Positions 17,731 to 27,062 of a stretch of DNA of 64,000 nt are shown piece by piece. Source of the stretch: Paenibacillus planticolens (GTDB lineage Bacteria; Bacillota; Bacilli; Paenibacillales; NBRC-103111). The position numbers and the translations under genes are program-made. Under the pieces are notes generated by a model. That model saw only the letters and a program-made list of their open reading frames with translations, searched no databases and was not told where the DNA came from. The DNA lies in contig NZ_WHNZ01000026.1 in assembly GCF_013141725.1 (NCBI RefSeq), positions 62,001-126,000 of the forward strand, read 5' to 3'. Each line of letters opens with the position of its first letter. Position 1 is the first letter of the stretch.

Positions 17731-20700
17731 GTGTTAAAAGGAAAAACGGTAATCGTCCAACTGCTTATTTTTGCCTTGTATTTGACCATGCTTTCCCCTT
17801 ATCCGGTACAAGCTGCGGAAACAGAAAAAATACCCGGTTATTTTGCAGATCATTTCGATAAAATGAAAATAAACGATACATGGAATGCCATTGAAGGTCC
17901 GTGGTCCATTGATTCCGGCAAACTTTCGGTTACGAAAGGCCAAGGCTATAAAGCTGTCTCCAACAAGGATGACTTCAGCGACTTCACCATGGAGTCTGAT
18001 ATTCGTGTGGCAGATCGCAATGGAGATGCCGGTCTGTTATTCAGGACGGTAAGCGCAACCCCAGGCGTTGATAATGTGCGAGGCTACTATGCAGGGCTTA
18101 GCGCTACCGGAACCGGAGCTGTCATGCTCGGCCGCATGAATAACAATTGGACGGAATTGAAGCGGGCGGCCGTCACGATTAACCCGAATACAGACTACCG
18201 TTTGAAGCTTTCTGCCGTAGGCAGCCAGATCAATGTGTATGTGAACGATGTGCTGGTTTTGCAGCAAACGGACAGTACGTATACACAAGGCAAAGTGGGG
18301 GTTAGGATGTACAATTCCCTACCGTCGTACGACAATATCGTGGTGAAATCGGTCGGGGGCGACATTTTGTTATCGGATAATTTCGATACGCCGGTTGAGC
18401 AAGTCATTGATCAATGGAACTTGGTCGACGGAAGCTGGAAGGTGCAATCGGGAGCCATCACGGTCAACAAAGGCGACGGTTACAAAATCATTGCCCAACA
18501 TGCGCAATTCCAGGATATGACGCTGGAGAGCGATATTAAACTGCCAAGTGACACAGGCACGGGAGATGCGGGATTGCTGTTCAAAACGCAAAGCGCCTCA
18601 CCCGGGGCGGATAATGTCAAAGGCTATTACGCCGGTTTAAGCGGAGACGGCAAAGTAACCCTTGGCCGTATGAACAATAACTGGACTCCTCTGAAGCAAG
18701 TGAAAGTTTTCGACAGTGTCGATCCGAATCGCTTCTATCACATGAAGATCGTCACTTATCAGGATGAGATTAAAGTGTATGTTAACGATTCACATACGCC
18801 TGTTCTCGCCTATACCGACGCCAGTCCGCAGAAATATACCAAAGGCGGAATCGGATTAAGAAGTTACCGCGCGCAAGCAAGCTATGATAATGTGATCGCA
18901 AGCGAATATGTGGTGCCGGATAAACAATTTGCCTCGCCTGTAGCGAACAAAGCTCCGCTTGTTCAAACGCCTTTTATCCCGCTGCCGCTTGGTTCGATCG
19001 AAGCAAAAGGCTGGCTGCTTAAGCAGCTCGAACTCCAGCGCGACGGAGCTACCGGATATGCAGAGGATTTGTACGGCGAGCTCAGCACGAACGCTGCTTG
19101 GCTCGGCGGCACGGCGCCGGACTCGGACTGGGAACGTCCGGTCTATTATTTGAAGGGCTTGGTTCCTCTTGCATACACGCTGAAAGACCAAAATTTAATT
19201 GCCAAGTCGCAGAAATGGATTGAAGCCATTTTGGCCAGTCAGGAAGCCGATGGTTCTTTCGGGCCCAAAAGCAGTGACGATTGGTGGCCGCGCATGGTCG
19301 CGCTCTATGTCATGAAGGACTATTATGAAGCGACGAATGACGCTCGCGTGCTCCCTTTTATGACAAACTATTTCCATTATCAAGCTGCTCAGTTGCCAGC
19401 CAGACCTTTGAGAGATTGGGGCAAAATGCGTGTCGGCGATAACATTGATACGGTGCTCTGGCTGTATAACCGAACAGACGATGCCTTTCTCTTGCAATTG
19501 GCGGATACACTTGCTGGACAGGGATACCCACACACAGACATATTGACGGATGACGGGTTCCAAAATTTCGGCAATGACTTCCAGCCGACGCATACCGTGA
19601 ATGTAAATGAAGCGATTAAAATGCCGGCCATTTACTATCAAAGATCGCATGACGCGAAAGACCGTGACGCATTCCAAGCGGGCGTTAACAATTTGACCAA
19701 GCACACGCAGATTACGGGAATGCCTTCAGGCACTGAGATGCTGGCCGGTATCGCTTCTACGCAGGGTGTGGAGCTCTGTGCGATTACGGAACGCATGCAA
19801 AGCAACGAAGAAGCAGCGATTATTCTCGGAGATCCCCATATTGGAGATGCGCTTGAGAAAATTGCTTTTAATTCATTGCCCGGCGCGATGGATAAGGATT
19901 TGAAGCTGCATCAATATTATTCTTTGCCTAATCAGGTAGAGAGCAATCTGGCGGATCATAATTTTAAACAGAACTATGATAACGGGATGATGCCTTCGCC
20001 TACGTCCGGCTTCCCTTGCTGTCGTTTCAACATGCACATGGGTTGGCCGTATTTCGTGAAAAACATGTGGGCGGCAACGCCAGACGGCGGCCTGGGTGTC
20101 ATTGCGTACGGACCGAGCCGCGTATCGACCAAAATTAAGAACGCGAATGTATCCGTGGAAGAAACAACGAATTACCCGTTTGAAGATCAAATCGGGTTTG
20201 AAGTGAGCACTTCGGAATCTGTAAGCTTTCCGCTTAAGCTAAGAATTCCTGCATGGGCGGATCAACCGACCGTGACGGTGAATGGCCAAGTGCAGCCGGC
20301 TGTGAAAGCCGGGGAATACGTCACGATCGACAGAACGTGGTCCGCAGGCGATCGTGTCGTTCTTACAGTGCCGATGAAGCTGAAAACATCGACATGGGTA
20401 AACAATTCCGTCGGCATCGAACGGGGACCGCTCGTGTTCTCGCTTCAAGTGGAAGAAAATTGGCAGGTACAATCCAATACGATTGCTGCCGTGCCAGGAT
20501 TTAATGCCGCAGGACTTGGCTTCAGTCAGTACCGTGTGCTGTCCAAGACGCCATGGAATTACGGCCTGTTAATTGACCGTGAACATCCGGAAAATTCCAT
20601 TGAGGTCGTACGAGGACCTATGCCGGAGAACCCATTCATTCAAGCGACGAGTCCGGTCAAGCTGATTGCGAAAGCGAAGAAAATCCCGTCTTGGGGCAAG

Positions 20701-21843
20701 TCGGCCAATAATGTGGAAGCCTCGGAACCGCCGGTCGGTCCATTACTCTCATCCGAACCGACGGAAAATATTACCTTGGTTCCATTCGGAGCGGAGAATT
20801 TGCGAGTCAGCTATTTCCCTGAAGTGACCGAGAATGCCGATTCCGTCGCGTCCATCAAATATGAGGCTGAACAGGCTGAGATATTCAAAGCGAAAGTGAA
20901 TACGAACAACAGTTATGCTTCCGGCAACAGCTATGTCGGTGAAATTGACTACGCGGACAGCTATGTCAAGTTTGCTGATATTAAGGTTCCCGCAGCAGGT
21001 ACGTATAACGTTGATGTTTGGTTTGCCAATGGCGGCGATTTTACGGCAGCGACAGGTAAAATCATCGTGAACGGCAAAGAACAATCGATGAAGCTGCAAG
21101 GAACGAAGAGTTGGGGACGATTTATGGCAGTCCCGATGAAAGTTGAATTGAACGAGGGCTCCAACACGATCACGTTCATGAAAGGCACAGGATTTTACGA
21201 ACTGGACTATATTGTCGTCAGACCGTTGCAGGCAGCAGCTCCGGAGCCAAATACTCCTGCATCAGCAACCTTGACAGGAGCAGCGGCTGTTCGTGCGAAT
21301 GAGTCGTTTGATCTTGACTTCGGATTCGCGAACGTTACTGGGAATGTGTATGCCGAGGATTTAACCATAACGTACGATCCTGCTCTAGTAGAGTATACAG
21401 GTGTGGAAGAGCTGAAAGATGGCATCAAGATTGTGGATACAGCGCAAGCTCCCGGTCAAATTCGATTCATTGTGGTCAATTTGGGAGCGGGAGCAGGGAA
21501 TATCAATGACCGCCTGCTGAAGCTAAAGTGGAAAGTCAAATCAACTGCTGGGCCGGGCAGCACAAACATTACAGTATCTAAAGCTGTTCTGGCTGATGGG
21601 GCCGGGGTGGAAACCGAGCTCGAACGCGTTGTCCACAGTTTGCAAATCACAACCGTAACGTTCCCAGGCGATCTTAATGGAGACGGTAAGTATTCCATTG
21701 CGGATTTAGGCATGGTGGCTGCTGCTTACGGGAAATCATCTGCTGACGCAGATTGGGATAAATACAAAAAAGCAGATTTGAACAACGATAATAAAGTAGA
21801 CATTATGGACTTGGCGATTATGGCGCAAAAGATTTTAGAGTAA
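17731..21843 (+). CDS. Secreted GH127 beta-L-arabinofuranosidase with duplicated ConA-like, CBM, cohesin and dockerin domains
   Basis: A 1370-residue enzyme. A signal peptide (about 1-29) precedes two tandem concanavalin-like modules of the same type (about 35-205 and 212-390; both contain GLLF and LGRMNNNWT). The GH127 catalytic domain (about 410-1030) keeps the family's zinc/cysteine site: E681 and C683 in GVELCAITE and the pair C763-C764 in GFPCCRFNMHMGWP, where a cysteine acts as nucleophile in this family. A CBM6/35-like module (about 1045-1165), a cohesin-like domain (about 1175-1305) and a dockerin with two calcium motifs (DLNGDGKYSIADL, DLNNDNKVDIMDL; from 1312) follow. The start is GTG 17731 after AGAGGTG. 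Likely target is beta-L-arabinofuranosyl residues; the transporter at 22356 may import the released sugar. Confidence 0.9.
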   Translation: MLKGKTVIVQLLIFALYLTMLSPYPVQAAETEKIPGYFADHFDKMKINDTWNAIEGPWSIDSGKLSVTKGQGYKAVSNKDDFSDFTMESDIRVADRNGDAGLLFRTVSATPGVDNVRGYYAGLSATGTGAVMLGRMNNNWTELKRAAVTINPNTDYRLKLSAVGSQINVYVNDVLVLQQTDSTYTQGKVGVRMYNSLPSYDNIVVKSVGGDILLSDNFDTPVEQVIDQWNLVDGSWKVQSGAITVNKGDGYKIIAQHAQFQDMTLESDIKLPSDTGTGDAGLLFKTQSASPGADNVKGYYAGLSGDGKVTLGRMNNNWTPLKQVKVFDSVDPNRFYHMKIVTYQDEIKVYVNDSHTPVLAYTDASPQKYTKGGIGLRSYRAQASYDNVIASEYVVPDKQFASPVANKAPLVQTPFIPLPLGSIEAKGWLLKQLELQRDGATGYAEDLYGELSTNAAWLGGTAPDSDWERPVYYLKGLVPLAYTLKDQNLIAKSQKWIEAILASQEADGSFGPKSSDDWWPRMVALYVMKDYYEATNDARVLPFMTNYFHYQAAQLPARPLRDWGKMRVGDNIDTVLWLYNRTDDAFLLQLADTLAGQGYPHTDILTDDGFQNFGNDFQPTHTVNVNEAIKMPAIYYQRSHDAKDRDAFQAGVNNLTKHTQITGMPSGTEMLAGIASTQGVELCAITERMQSNEEAAIILGDPHIGDALEKIAFNSLPGAMDKDLKLHQYYSLPNQVESNLADHNFKQNYDNGMMPSPTSGFPCCRFNMHMGWPYFVKNMWAATPDGGLGVIAYGPSRVSTKIKNANVSVEETTNYPFEDQIGFEVSTSESVSFPLKLRIPAWADQPTVTVNGQVQPAVKAGEYVTIDRTWSAGDRVVLTVPMKLKTSTWVNNSVGIERGPLVFSLQVEENWQVQSNTIAAVPGFNAAGLGFSQYRVLSKTPWNYGLLIDREHPENSIEVVRGPMPENPFIQATSPVKLIAKAKKIPSWGKSANNVEASEPPVGPLLSSEPTENITLVPFGAENLRVSYFPEVTENADSVASIKYEAEQAEIFKAKVNTNNSYASGNSYVGEIDYADSYVKFADIKVPAAGTYNVDVWFANGGDFTAATGKIIVNGKEQSMKLQGTKSWGRFMAVPMKVELNEGSNTITFMKGTGFYELDYIVVRPLQAAAPEPNTPASATLTGAAAVRANESFDLDFGFANVTGNVYAEDLTITYDPALVEYTGVEELKDGIKIVDTAQAPGQIRFIVVNLGAGAGNINDRLLKLKWKVKSTAGPGSTNITVSKAVLADGAGVETELERVVHSLQITTVTFPGDLNGDGKYSIADLGMVAAAYGKSSADADWDKYKKADLNNDNKVDIMDLAIMAQKILE

Positions 21844-21853
21844 AATGACGATG

Positions 21854-21897
21854 GGACGTTTTGGACTGAGATGTATATCAGTTCGAAACGTCCTTTT
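21854..21897 (+). terminator. Intrinsic terminator after the GH127 gene
   Basis: GGGACGTTTtGGACTGA pairs with TCAGTtcgAAACGTCC around a short loop and is followed by TTTT. It lies 10 nt after the stop codon. Confidence 0.75.
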
Positions 21898-21972
21898 GGC
21901 CTTGTTGGGTGGGGATGAGCGTAGCCTTTCCGGTGCAGCGAGTGCCGGTTTCAAGGCAGTACGGGGCAGTAG

Positions 21973-22152
21973 GGGAACTACAGGGCGCTATTTCGCCCGA
22001 AATAGCCTTTTAAGCAGGGGAGTGGGAACTAGGGTCCGCTATTTCGCCATTGTTGGCAGAAAGGGGTCCCTTTCCCCGAAATAAGACCCTGTAGATCCCA
22101 CTCCCCCCCCCAAATCTCCACTTTGCGTCTAAATAAGGGAACGGAGTTCCCA
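21973..22152. repeat. Composite inverted-repeat element, copy A2
   Basis: Same architecture as the element at 11820. GGGAACTACAGGGCGCTATT at the left, GGGAACTAGGGTCCGCTATT near 22024, inverted CGAAATAAGACCCTGTAGATCC near 22078-22099 in substance, and AAATAAGGGAACGGAGTTCC near 22131-22150. It contains a run of nine C residues. It fills most of the gap 21898-22355; beyond it I see no gene, and the promoter of the next operon is not clear. Confidence 0.8.
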
Positions 22153-22355
22153 TAAAGGGTGCAGAGCCGCTAATAGCACTTGTCCGAGCACAATCATATC
22201 GTTCCACGCATACTGATTTGCAGCGCATGCACGGACTTCACCATTTTCATCCAGTATGACGGAAAAAAGCAAAAAATGACTTTTGCGTGTAAAGACCTTC
22301 TTTGGCCCAACTATTACACTAAGGATGTAAATAATTATTTGGAGGAGGAACACAA

Positions 22356-23381
22356 ATGGTACAAAGAAAAAAAGTCATGGGGGCACTTGTTACAGCTACG
22401 GTATTGATGTCTCTGGTCGCAGGCTGCGGAGCCAAAACATCGGAAACGACAACAGCTTCAACAGCACCACAAGCTACAAAGGCGGCAGCAAAAGCAGGAG
22501 ACGGCAAAGTGACCGTTGGCTTCTCTCAAATCGGAGCAGAAAGCGGCTGGCGCGGTGCGGAAACGCAATCCATTCAAGATACGGCGAAGGCTGATCCTAC
22601 GATCGAGTTGAAGTTCTCGGATGCGCAGCAAAAGCAAGAGAACCAAATTAAAGCCATTCGCTCCTTTATCGCTCAGAAGGTGGATGTGATCGCGATGGCC
22701 CCTGTCGTGGAAACAGGCTGGGAAGCCGTTTTGAAAGAAGCGAAGGATGCCAAAATCCCAGTTATCCTCGTGGACCGCGGGATCGACAAGAAGAACGAAG
22801 ACCTGTACACAAGCTTCATTGGTTCTGACTTTATTGTAGAAGGCCAAAATGCGGCAAAAGCAATGGCCGAGCATCTTGGTGATAAAGGAAATATCGTCGA
22901 GCTGGAAGGAACGGTTGGCGCGAGCGCGGCAACAGACCGCAAAAAAGGCTTTGACGACGAAATGAAAAATCATCCGAACATTAAAATCGTGAAATCCCAA
23001 AGCGGCGATTTCAACCGGGCAACAGGCAAACAAGTGATGGAAGCTATTTTGAAATCCCCAGAGGGCAAAGATATTCAAGGCGTCTACGCTCATAACGACG
23101 ACATGGCGCTGGGAGCGATTCAAGCCCTTGAAGAAGCTGGTAAAAAACCAGGTTCAGACGTAAAAATCGTTTCGATTGACGGGATTAAAGAAGCTTTCGA
23201 AGCCGTTAAAGCCGGTAAGCTGAACACGGTTGTTGAGTGTAACCCGCTGCTCGGGCCACAATTGTTCCAAGCGGCAAAAGATCTGAAAGCAGGCAAACAA
23301 CTTCCAAAATGGATTAAATCCAATGAAGATGTCTTCACAGGTCAAAAAGCGATTGACGCTCTGCCAAACCGCAAGTACTAA
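22356..23381 (+). CDS. ytfQ: Furanose-binding lipoprotein of a YtfQ-type ABC transporter
   Basis: A 341-residue binding protein of the ribose/galactose-binding superfamily. A lipoprotein signal ends in LVAGC. The mature part follows YtfQ closely: VGFSQIGAESGWRGAET, QQKQENQIKAIRSF, VELEGTVGASAATDRKKGF and VYAHNDDMALGAIQA. E. coli YtfQ binds galactofuranose and arabinofuranose, so a furanose ligand is inferred. It leads an operon of ATPase, two permeases, kinase, regulator and a second binding protein. GGAGGAGG lies about 8 nt before ATG 22356. Placement after a beta-L-arabinofuranosidase gene suggests L-arabinofuranose as the ligand. Confidence 0.9.
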   Translation: MVQRKKVMGALVTATVLMSLVAGCGAKTSETTTASTAPQATKAAAKAGDGKVTVGFSQIGAESGWRGAETQSIQDTAKADPTIELKFSDAQQKQENQIKAIRSFIAQKVDVIAMAPVVETGWEAVLKEAKDAKIPVILVDRGIDKKNEDLYTSFIGSDFIVEGQNAAKAMAEHLGDKGNIVELEGTVGASAATDRKKGFDDEMKNHPNIKIVKSQSGDFNRATGKQVMEAILKSPEGKDIQGVYAHNDDMALGAIQALEEAGKKPGSDVKIVSIDGIKEAFEAVKAGKLNTVVECNPLLGPQLFQAAKDLKAGKQLPKWIKSNEDVFTGQKAIDALPNRKY

Positions 23382-23402
23382 GATAAATAGACGACATTTC
23401 GG

Positions 23403-23436
23403 CGAAATCAAGAGTCAATCGGAGCTCTTGATTTCG
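23403..23436 (+). other. Intercistronic hairpin between ytfQ and ytfR
   Basis: CGAAATCAAGAG pairs perfectly with CTCTTGATTTCG around a 10-nt loop; only a weak T-stretch follows. It probably attenuates transcription or stabilises the upstream message so that binding protein outnumbers the ATPase. Confidence 0.6.
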
Positions 23437-23469
23437 TTTCATCAAAGATAAATAAAGGAGTGGAGAGGA

Positions 23470-25002
23470 ATGCAGCAGCACGTATTAACGATGACTGGCG
23501 TTAGTAAATTTTTCCCCGGCGTCAAGGCTTTAACGAATGTGGATTTTCAGCTTAGAAGAGGAGAAATTCATGCTTTGATGGGACAGAATGGCGCAGGGAA
23601 ATCCACCTTGATTAAAGTTTTGACAGGTGTGTATGAGAAGGATCATGGCATCGTCGCCTTGAATGGCCAGATCGTACACATTAAATCGCCTAAAGATGCG
23701 CAAGCGTTAGGAATCAGCACGGTGTACCAAGAAGTGAATCTTTGTCCGAATTTATCCGTTTCGGAAAATTTGTTTATCGGCCGCCAACCGCGCAAGCGCG
23801 GAGGAAGCATAGATTGGCCGCTTTTGAATGCTAAGGCGGAAGAGCTTATGGGACGGCTCAGCATCGGGCTGGACGTGTCAAAGCCGCTGTCTGAATTTTC
23901 CGTAGCCATTCAACAGATGGTGGCTATTGCGCGAGCTGTTGACATCTCGTCCGGCTTGCTCATTCTGGATGAGCCGACGTCGAGTCTTGACCAGCAGGAA
24001 GTCAAGGAGCTCTTCCGGATTATGAGAAAGCTGAAAGATGAGGGAATGGCCATCGTATTCGTCACACACTTCATGGATCAAGTCTATGAGGTCTCCGATC
24101 GAATTACCGTGCTGAGAAACGGCGAGCTGGTAGGCGAGTATTTAACCGAAGATTTGCCGAGGATTGAGCTGATTTCCAAGATGATCGGCCGCGAATGGAA
24201 TGACGAGGAGCAGCAAAGCAAGGTTGTCGGAATGAAGAAAGGCGAGGTGTGGGTTTCCGCTCAGCAATTAGGACGCCGTGGTTCCATGGAGCCATTCGAT
24301 ATAACGGTTCGCAAAGGAGAGGTATTAGGACTTGCAGGTTTGCTCGGATCAGGGCGCACGGAAATCGCCAAATTGATTTTTGGCATCGATAAGGCGGATG
24401 AAGGGGCATTGACGATAGATAATGATAAGATTCGCACCATGTTTCCGAAAAAAGCGATTGAATACGGCTTAGCCTTCTGTCCGGAGGAACGTAAAGTCGA
24501 AGGGATTATCGGTGAATTGACGGTGCGGGAAAATATTGTCTTGGCTCTGCAAGCTAAACGTGGAATTTTGCACAATTTATCGCTTCGCAAGCAGCAAGAG
24601 ATTGCAGATCATTACATCAAGCTGTTAAGCATTAAAGCCTCGAGTATGGAACAAAGAATCGATCAGCTCAGCGGTGGGAATCAGCAGAAGGCGATTTTGG
24701 CGAGATGGTTGGCTACGAATCCCAAGCTCCTCATCCTGGATGAACCGACACGTGGTATCGACGTAGGCTCCAAAGCCGAGATTCGCAAATTAATTTTATC
24801 GCTGGCAGCGGAAGGGATGACCATTTTGATGATTACATCGGAATGGGAAGAGATGGTCGGGTGCTGCGACCGCATTATGGTATTGCGGGATCGCCAAATT
24901 ATTGGCGAATTGGCCGGCAATGAAATCGGTGAACAACGAATTATGCAAATGATCGCAGAAGGAGGGGGCAAAAATGATGCCGTTCATGAGCATGTTTCCT
25001 AA
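23470..25002 (+). CDS. ytfR: Sugar ABC transporter ATPase with two nucleotide-binding domains (YtfR-type)
   Basis: This 510-residue protein is two fused ABC modules, as usual in the CUT2 class (RbsA, MglA, YtfR). The first half has Walker A GQNGAGKST and Walker B LLILDEPTSSLD; the second has the degenerate P-loop GLLGSGRTE, signature LSGGNQQKAILARWL and Walker B LLILDEPTRGIDVG. It energises uptake through the permeases encoded next, with which it overlaps by 29 nt. AAGGAG at 23455-23460 and a nearer GGAG precede ATG 23470. Cytoplasmic, membrane associated. Confidence 0.92.
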   Translation: MQQHVLTMTGVSKFFPGVKALTNVDFQLRRGEIHALMGQNGAGKSTLIKVLTGVYEKDHGIVALNGQIVHIKSPKDAQALGISTVYQEVNLCPNLSVSENLFIGRQPRKRGGSIDWPLLNAKAEELMGRLSIGLDVSKPLSEFSVAIQQMVAIARAVDISSGLLILDEPTSSLDQQEVKELFRIMRKLKDEGMAIVFVTHFMDQVYEVSDRITVLRNGELVGEYLTEDLPRIELISKMIGREWNDEEQQSKVVGMKKGEVWVSAQQLGRRGSMEPFDITVRKGEVLGLAGLLGSGRTEIAKLIFGIDKADEGALTIDNDKIRTMFPKKAIEYGLAFCPEERKVEGIIGELTVRENIVLALQAKRGILHNLSLRKQQEIADHYIKLLSIKASSMEQRIDQLSGGNQQKAILARWLATNPKLLILDEPTRGIDVGSKAEIRKLILSLAAEGMTILMITSEWEEMVGCCDRIMVLRDRQIIGELAGNEIGEQRIMQMIAEGGGKNDAVHEHVS

Positions 25003-26014
25003 TGCTATCCGCTCAAAGTTATTTTGGCCTGCCGTAGGAATCGCCTTAATCTTGGTTTTTAATGCGCTGTTTACCCCGGGATTTTTCCACATTCGGATGC
25101 AAGACGGGCATTTATTCGGCAGCCTGATTGATATTTTAAACCGTGGGACGCCGATTCTCATCATTGCGCTGGGCATGACGCTTGTCATTGCGAAAGAAGG
25201 CATCGACATCTCGGTAGGTTCGGTGCTGGCGATAGCCGCTTCCTTGGCAGCATTTCTTTTGCAGAAGCATGTTCCGTTTGCGTTGGCCTTGCTGGCAGGG
25301 CTGGGTATAGGCGTTGTGTGCGGATATTGGAATGGTTTGCTCGTAGCTAAGTTGAAAATACAGCCGATGATCGCCACACTGATTTTGTTGACGGTAGGGC
25401 GAGGCATCGCACAGCTGATCTCCGGAGGAAAAATCATTACGATTTCCGATAAAGCGTATCGCTTTGTAGGAGGAGGCTACTTGTTCGGTGTGCCTTTTGC
25501 CGTTATCTTGGCGATTGTCGTTTTTGTCGTTTTACACGTTATCACACGGAAGACGGCGTTTGGATTGTTTCTGGAGTCGGTTGGGGCCAACCGTATATCC
25601 AGCGAGTTCGCCGGCATCAATGCCACACGGATCATGATATCCGTCTATGTCATTTGCGGGTTTTGCGCAGCTCTTGCCGGCATAATTGTCTCCTCGAACA
25701 TTACAGGAGCCGATTCCAATAATGCGGGATTATGGTTTGAGTTGGATGCGATACTGGCCGTAGTCATCGGGGGAACCTCCATGCGTGGCGGACGTTTCTA
25801 CCTGGGCGGGACCGTCTTAGGCGCGCTGTTTATTCAAACCTTAACGACGACCATTTACACGCTGGGTGTTCCATCGGAATCTGTCATGGTCGTGAAAGCA
25901 ATCGTCATTATCCTTGTCAGTCTAGTCCAATCTGATGTATTAAGAGAGATGTTGAGCCGTACGTTTAGCAAAAAAATGGAGAAGAAGGTGCTTGTCAATG
26001 AAACTGCCGCTTAA
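24974..26014 (+). CDS. ytfT: CUT2 sugar ABC transporter permease (YtfT-type)
   Basis: A 346-residue, multi-spanning membrane protein of the RbsC/YtfT family. Recognisable stretches are NRGTPILIIALGMTLVIAKEGIDISVGSVLAIA, in which GIDISVGS is the family signature, and FELDAILAVVIGGTSMRGGRFYLGGT near the C-terminus. ATG 24974 overlaps the ATPase gene by 29 nt and has AGAAGGAGG upstream. With the next gene it forms a heterodimeric pore, the arrangement known for YtfT-YjfF. Confidence 0.9.
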   Translation: MMPFMSMFPNAIRSKLFWPAVGIALILVFNALFTPGFFHIRMQDGHLFGSLIDILNRGTPILIIALGMTLVIAKEGIDISVGSVLAIAASLAAFLLQKHVPFALALLAGLGIGVVCGYWNGLLVAKLKIQPMIATLILLTVGRGIAQLISGGKIITISDKAYRFVGGGYLFGVPFAVILAIVVFVVLHVITRKTAFGLFLESVGANRISSEFAGINATRIMISVYVICGFCAALAGIIVSSNITGADSNNAGLWFELDAILAVVIGGTSMRGGRFYLGGTVLGALFIQTLTTTIYTLGVPSESVMVVKAIVIILVSLVQSDVLREMLSRTFSKKMEKKVLVNETAA

Positions 26015-27026
26015 AATAACGTCCTCGAACATCACCATTCTTGCCACGGTTCTGTTGTTCATTTCGTTATACGGAACAGGATCTGCGATGTTTGACAGCT
26101 TTTTCTCGATTCAAGTATTTCTAAATTTGTTTGTCGATAATGCGTTTCTGATTATCGTTGCGACTGGCTTGGCTTTTGTTATTGTTACAGGGGGCATTGA
26201 TCTTTCCGTCGCTTCATTAATTGCGCTTGTCAGCGTGCTGTCTGCCGTCATGTTAAGAGCCGGCATTCATCCATTCGTTGTCATGCCAAGCGTACTGCTG
26301 TTAGGCACGATATTTGGCTTATTGCAGGGGTATCTCATCTGCCGGTTTCATATTCATCCGTGGATTGTCACTCTTGGCGGCATGTTTTTGGCACGGGGCA
26401 CGTGCTTTTTGATTAGTCCCGAAAGTATTGTCATCGATAATCCGATTTACAGCGCCATATCCAACTTTAGAATACCAATGCCGGGGGAAGGGTCTATTTC
26501 CATCGGGGTCGTCATTGCCCTTGTAACGGTTGCTGCAGCTGTTTATATTTCAAGATATACGGCATTCGGCAGAAATGTATATGCGATTGGCGGGAATGAG
26601 AAATCTTCCGAATTAATGGGCCTTCCTGTGTATGCAACCAAATTAGCGGTTTATACGCTAAGCGGCTTTTGTTCGGCGCTAAGCGGCATTGTTTTTACTT
26701 TTTACATGCTGTCCGGCTATGGTCTTCATTTGATGGGAGGCGAGATGGACGCAATTGCTGCGTGTGTGATTGGCGGCATCCTGCTGACAGGCGGATTTGG
26801 TTACTTCATAGGCCCAATGCTAGGCGTACTAAGCGCTGGAGTTATCCAAACGATGATTATGTTTCAAGGTTCGCTAAGCTCGTGGTGGACGAAAATCGTC
26901 ATCGGCTTCCTCTTGTTCGCCTTTATCGCCCTGCAGCGGGTTATTGTGTCAAGAAGGGAAAGAAAGCGGAATCCGCACATGCCAAAAAAAACCAAAAGTT
27001 CCGTCCCCAATATAGTCCAGCTATGA
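25998..27026 (+). CDS. yjfF: CUT2 sugar ABC transporter permease (YjfF-type)
   Basis: A 342-residue second permease with the same family signatures: ATGLAFVIVTGGIDLSVAS, and AIAACVIGGILLTGGFGYFIGP in the C-terminal part. ATG 25998 is chosen over the TTG two codons earlier because AGAAGG at 25982-25987 is well spaced. It overlaps ytfT by 17 nt. The tail is unusually rich in Lys/Arg (RRERKRNPHMPKKTK). It completes the ytfQ-ytfR-ytfT-yjfF set. Confidence 0.9.
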   Translation: MKLPLKITSSNITILATVLLFISLYGTGSAMFDSFFSIQVFLNLFVDNAFLIIVATGLAFVIVTGGIDLSVASLIALVSVLSAVMLRAGIHPFVVMPSVLLLGTIFGLLQGYLICRFHIHPWIVTLGGMFLARGTCFLISPESIVIDNPIYSAISNFRIPMPGEGSISIGVVIALVTVAAAVYISRYTAFGRNVYAIGGNEKSSELMGLPVYATKLAVYTLSGFCSALSGIVFTFYMLSGYGLHLMGGEMDAIAACVIGGILLTGGFGYFIGPMLGVLSAGVIQTMIMFQGSLSSWWTKIVIGFLLFAFIALQRVIVSRRERKRNPHMPKKTKSSVPNIVQL

Positions 27027-27062
27027 TATTATAAGTACGAATAAAAGAAGAGGAGGATCGCA

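Noticed and set aside
22180-22407. 75-codon open frame before ytfQ
   Set aside because: Overlaps the ytfQ start in another frame, carries no family motif and no ribosome binding site.
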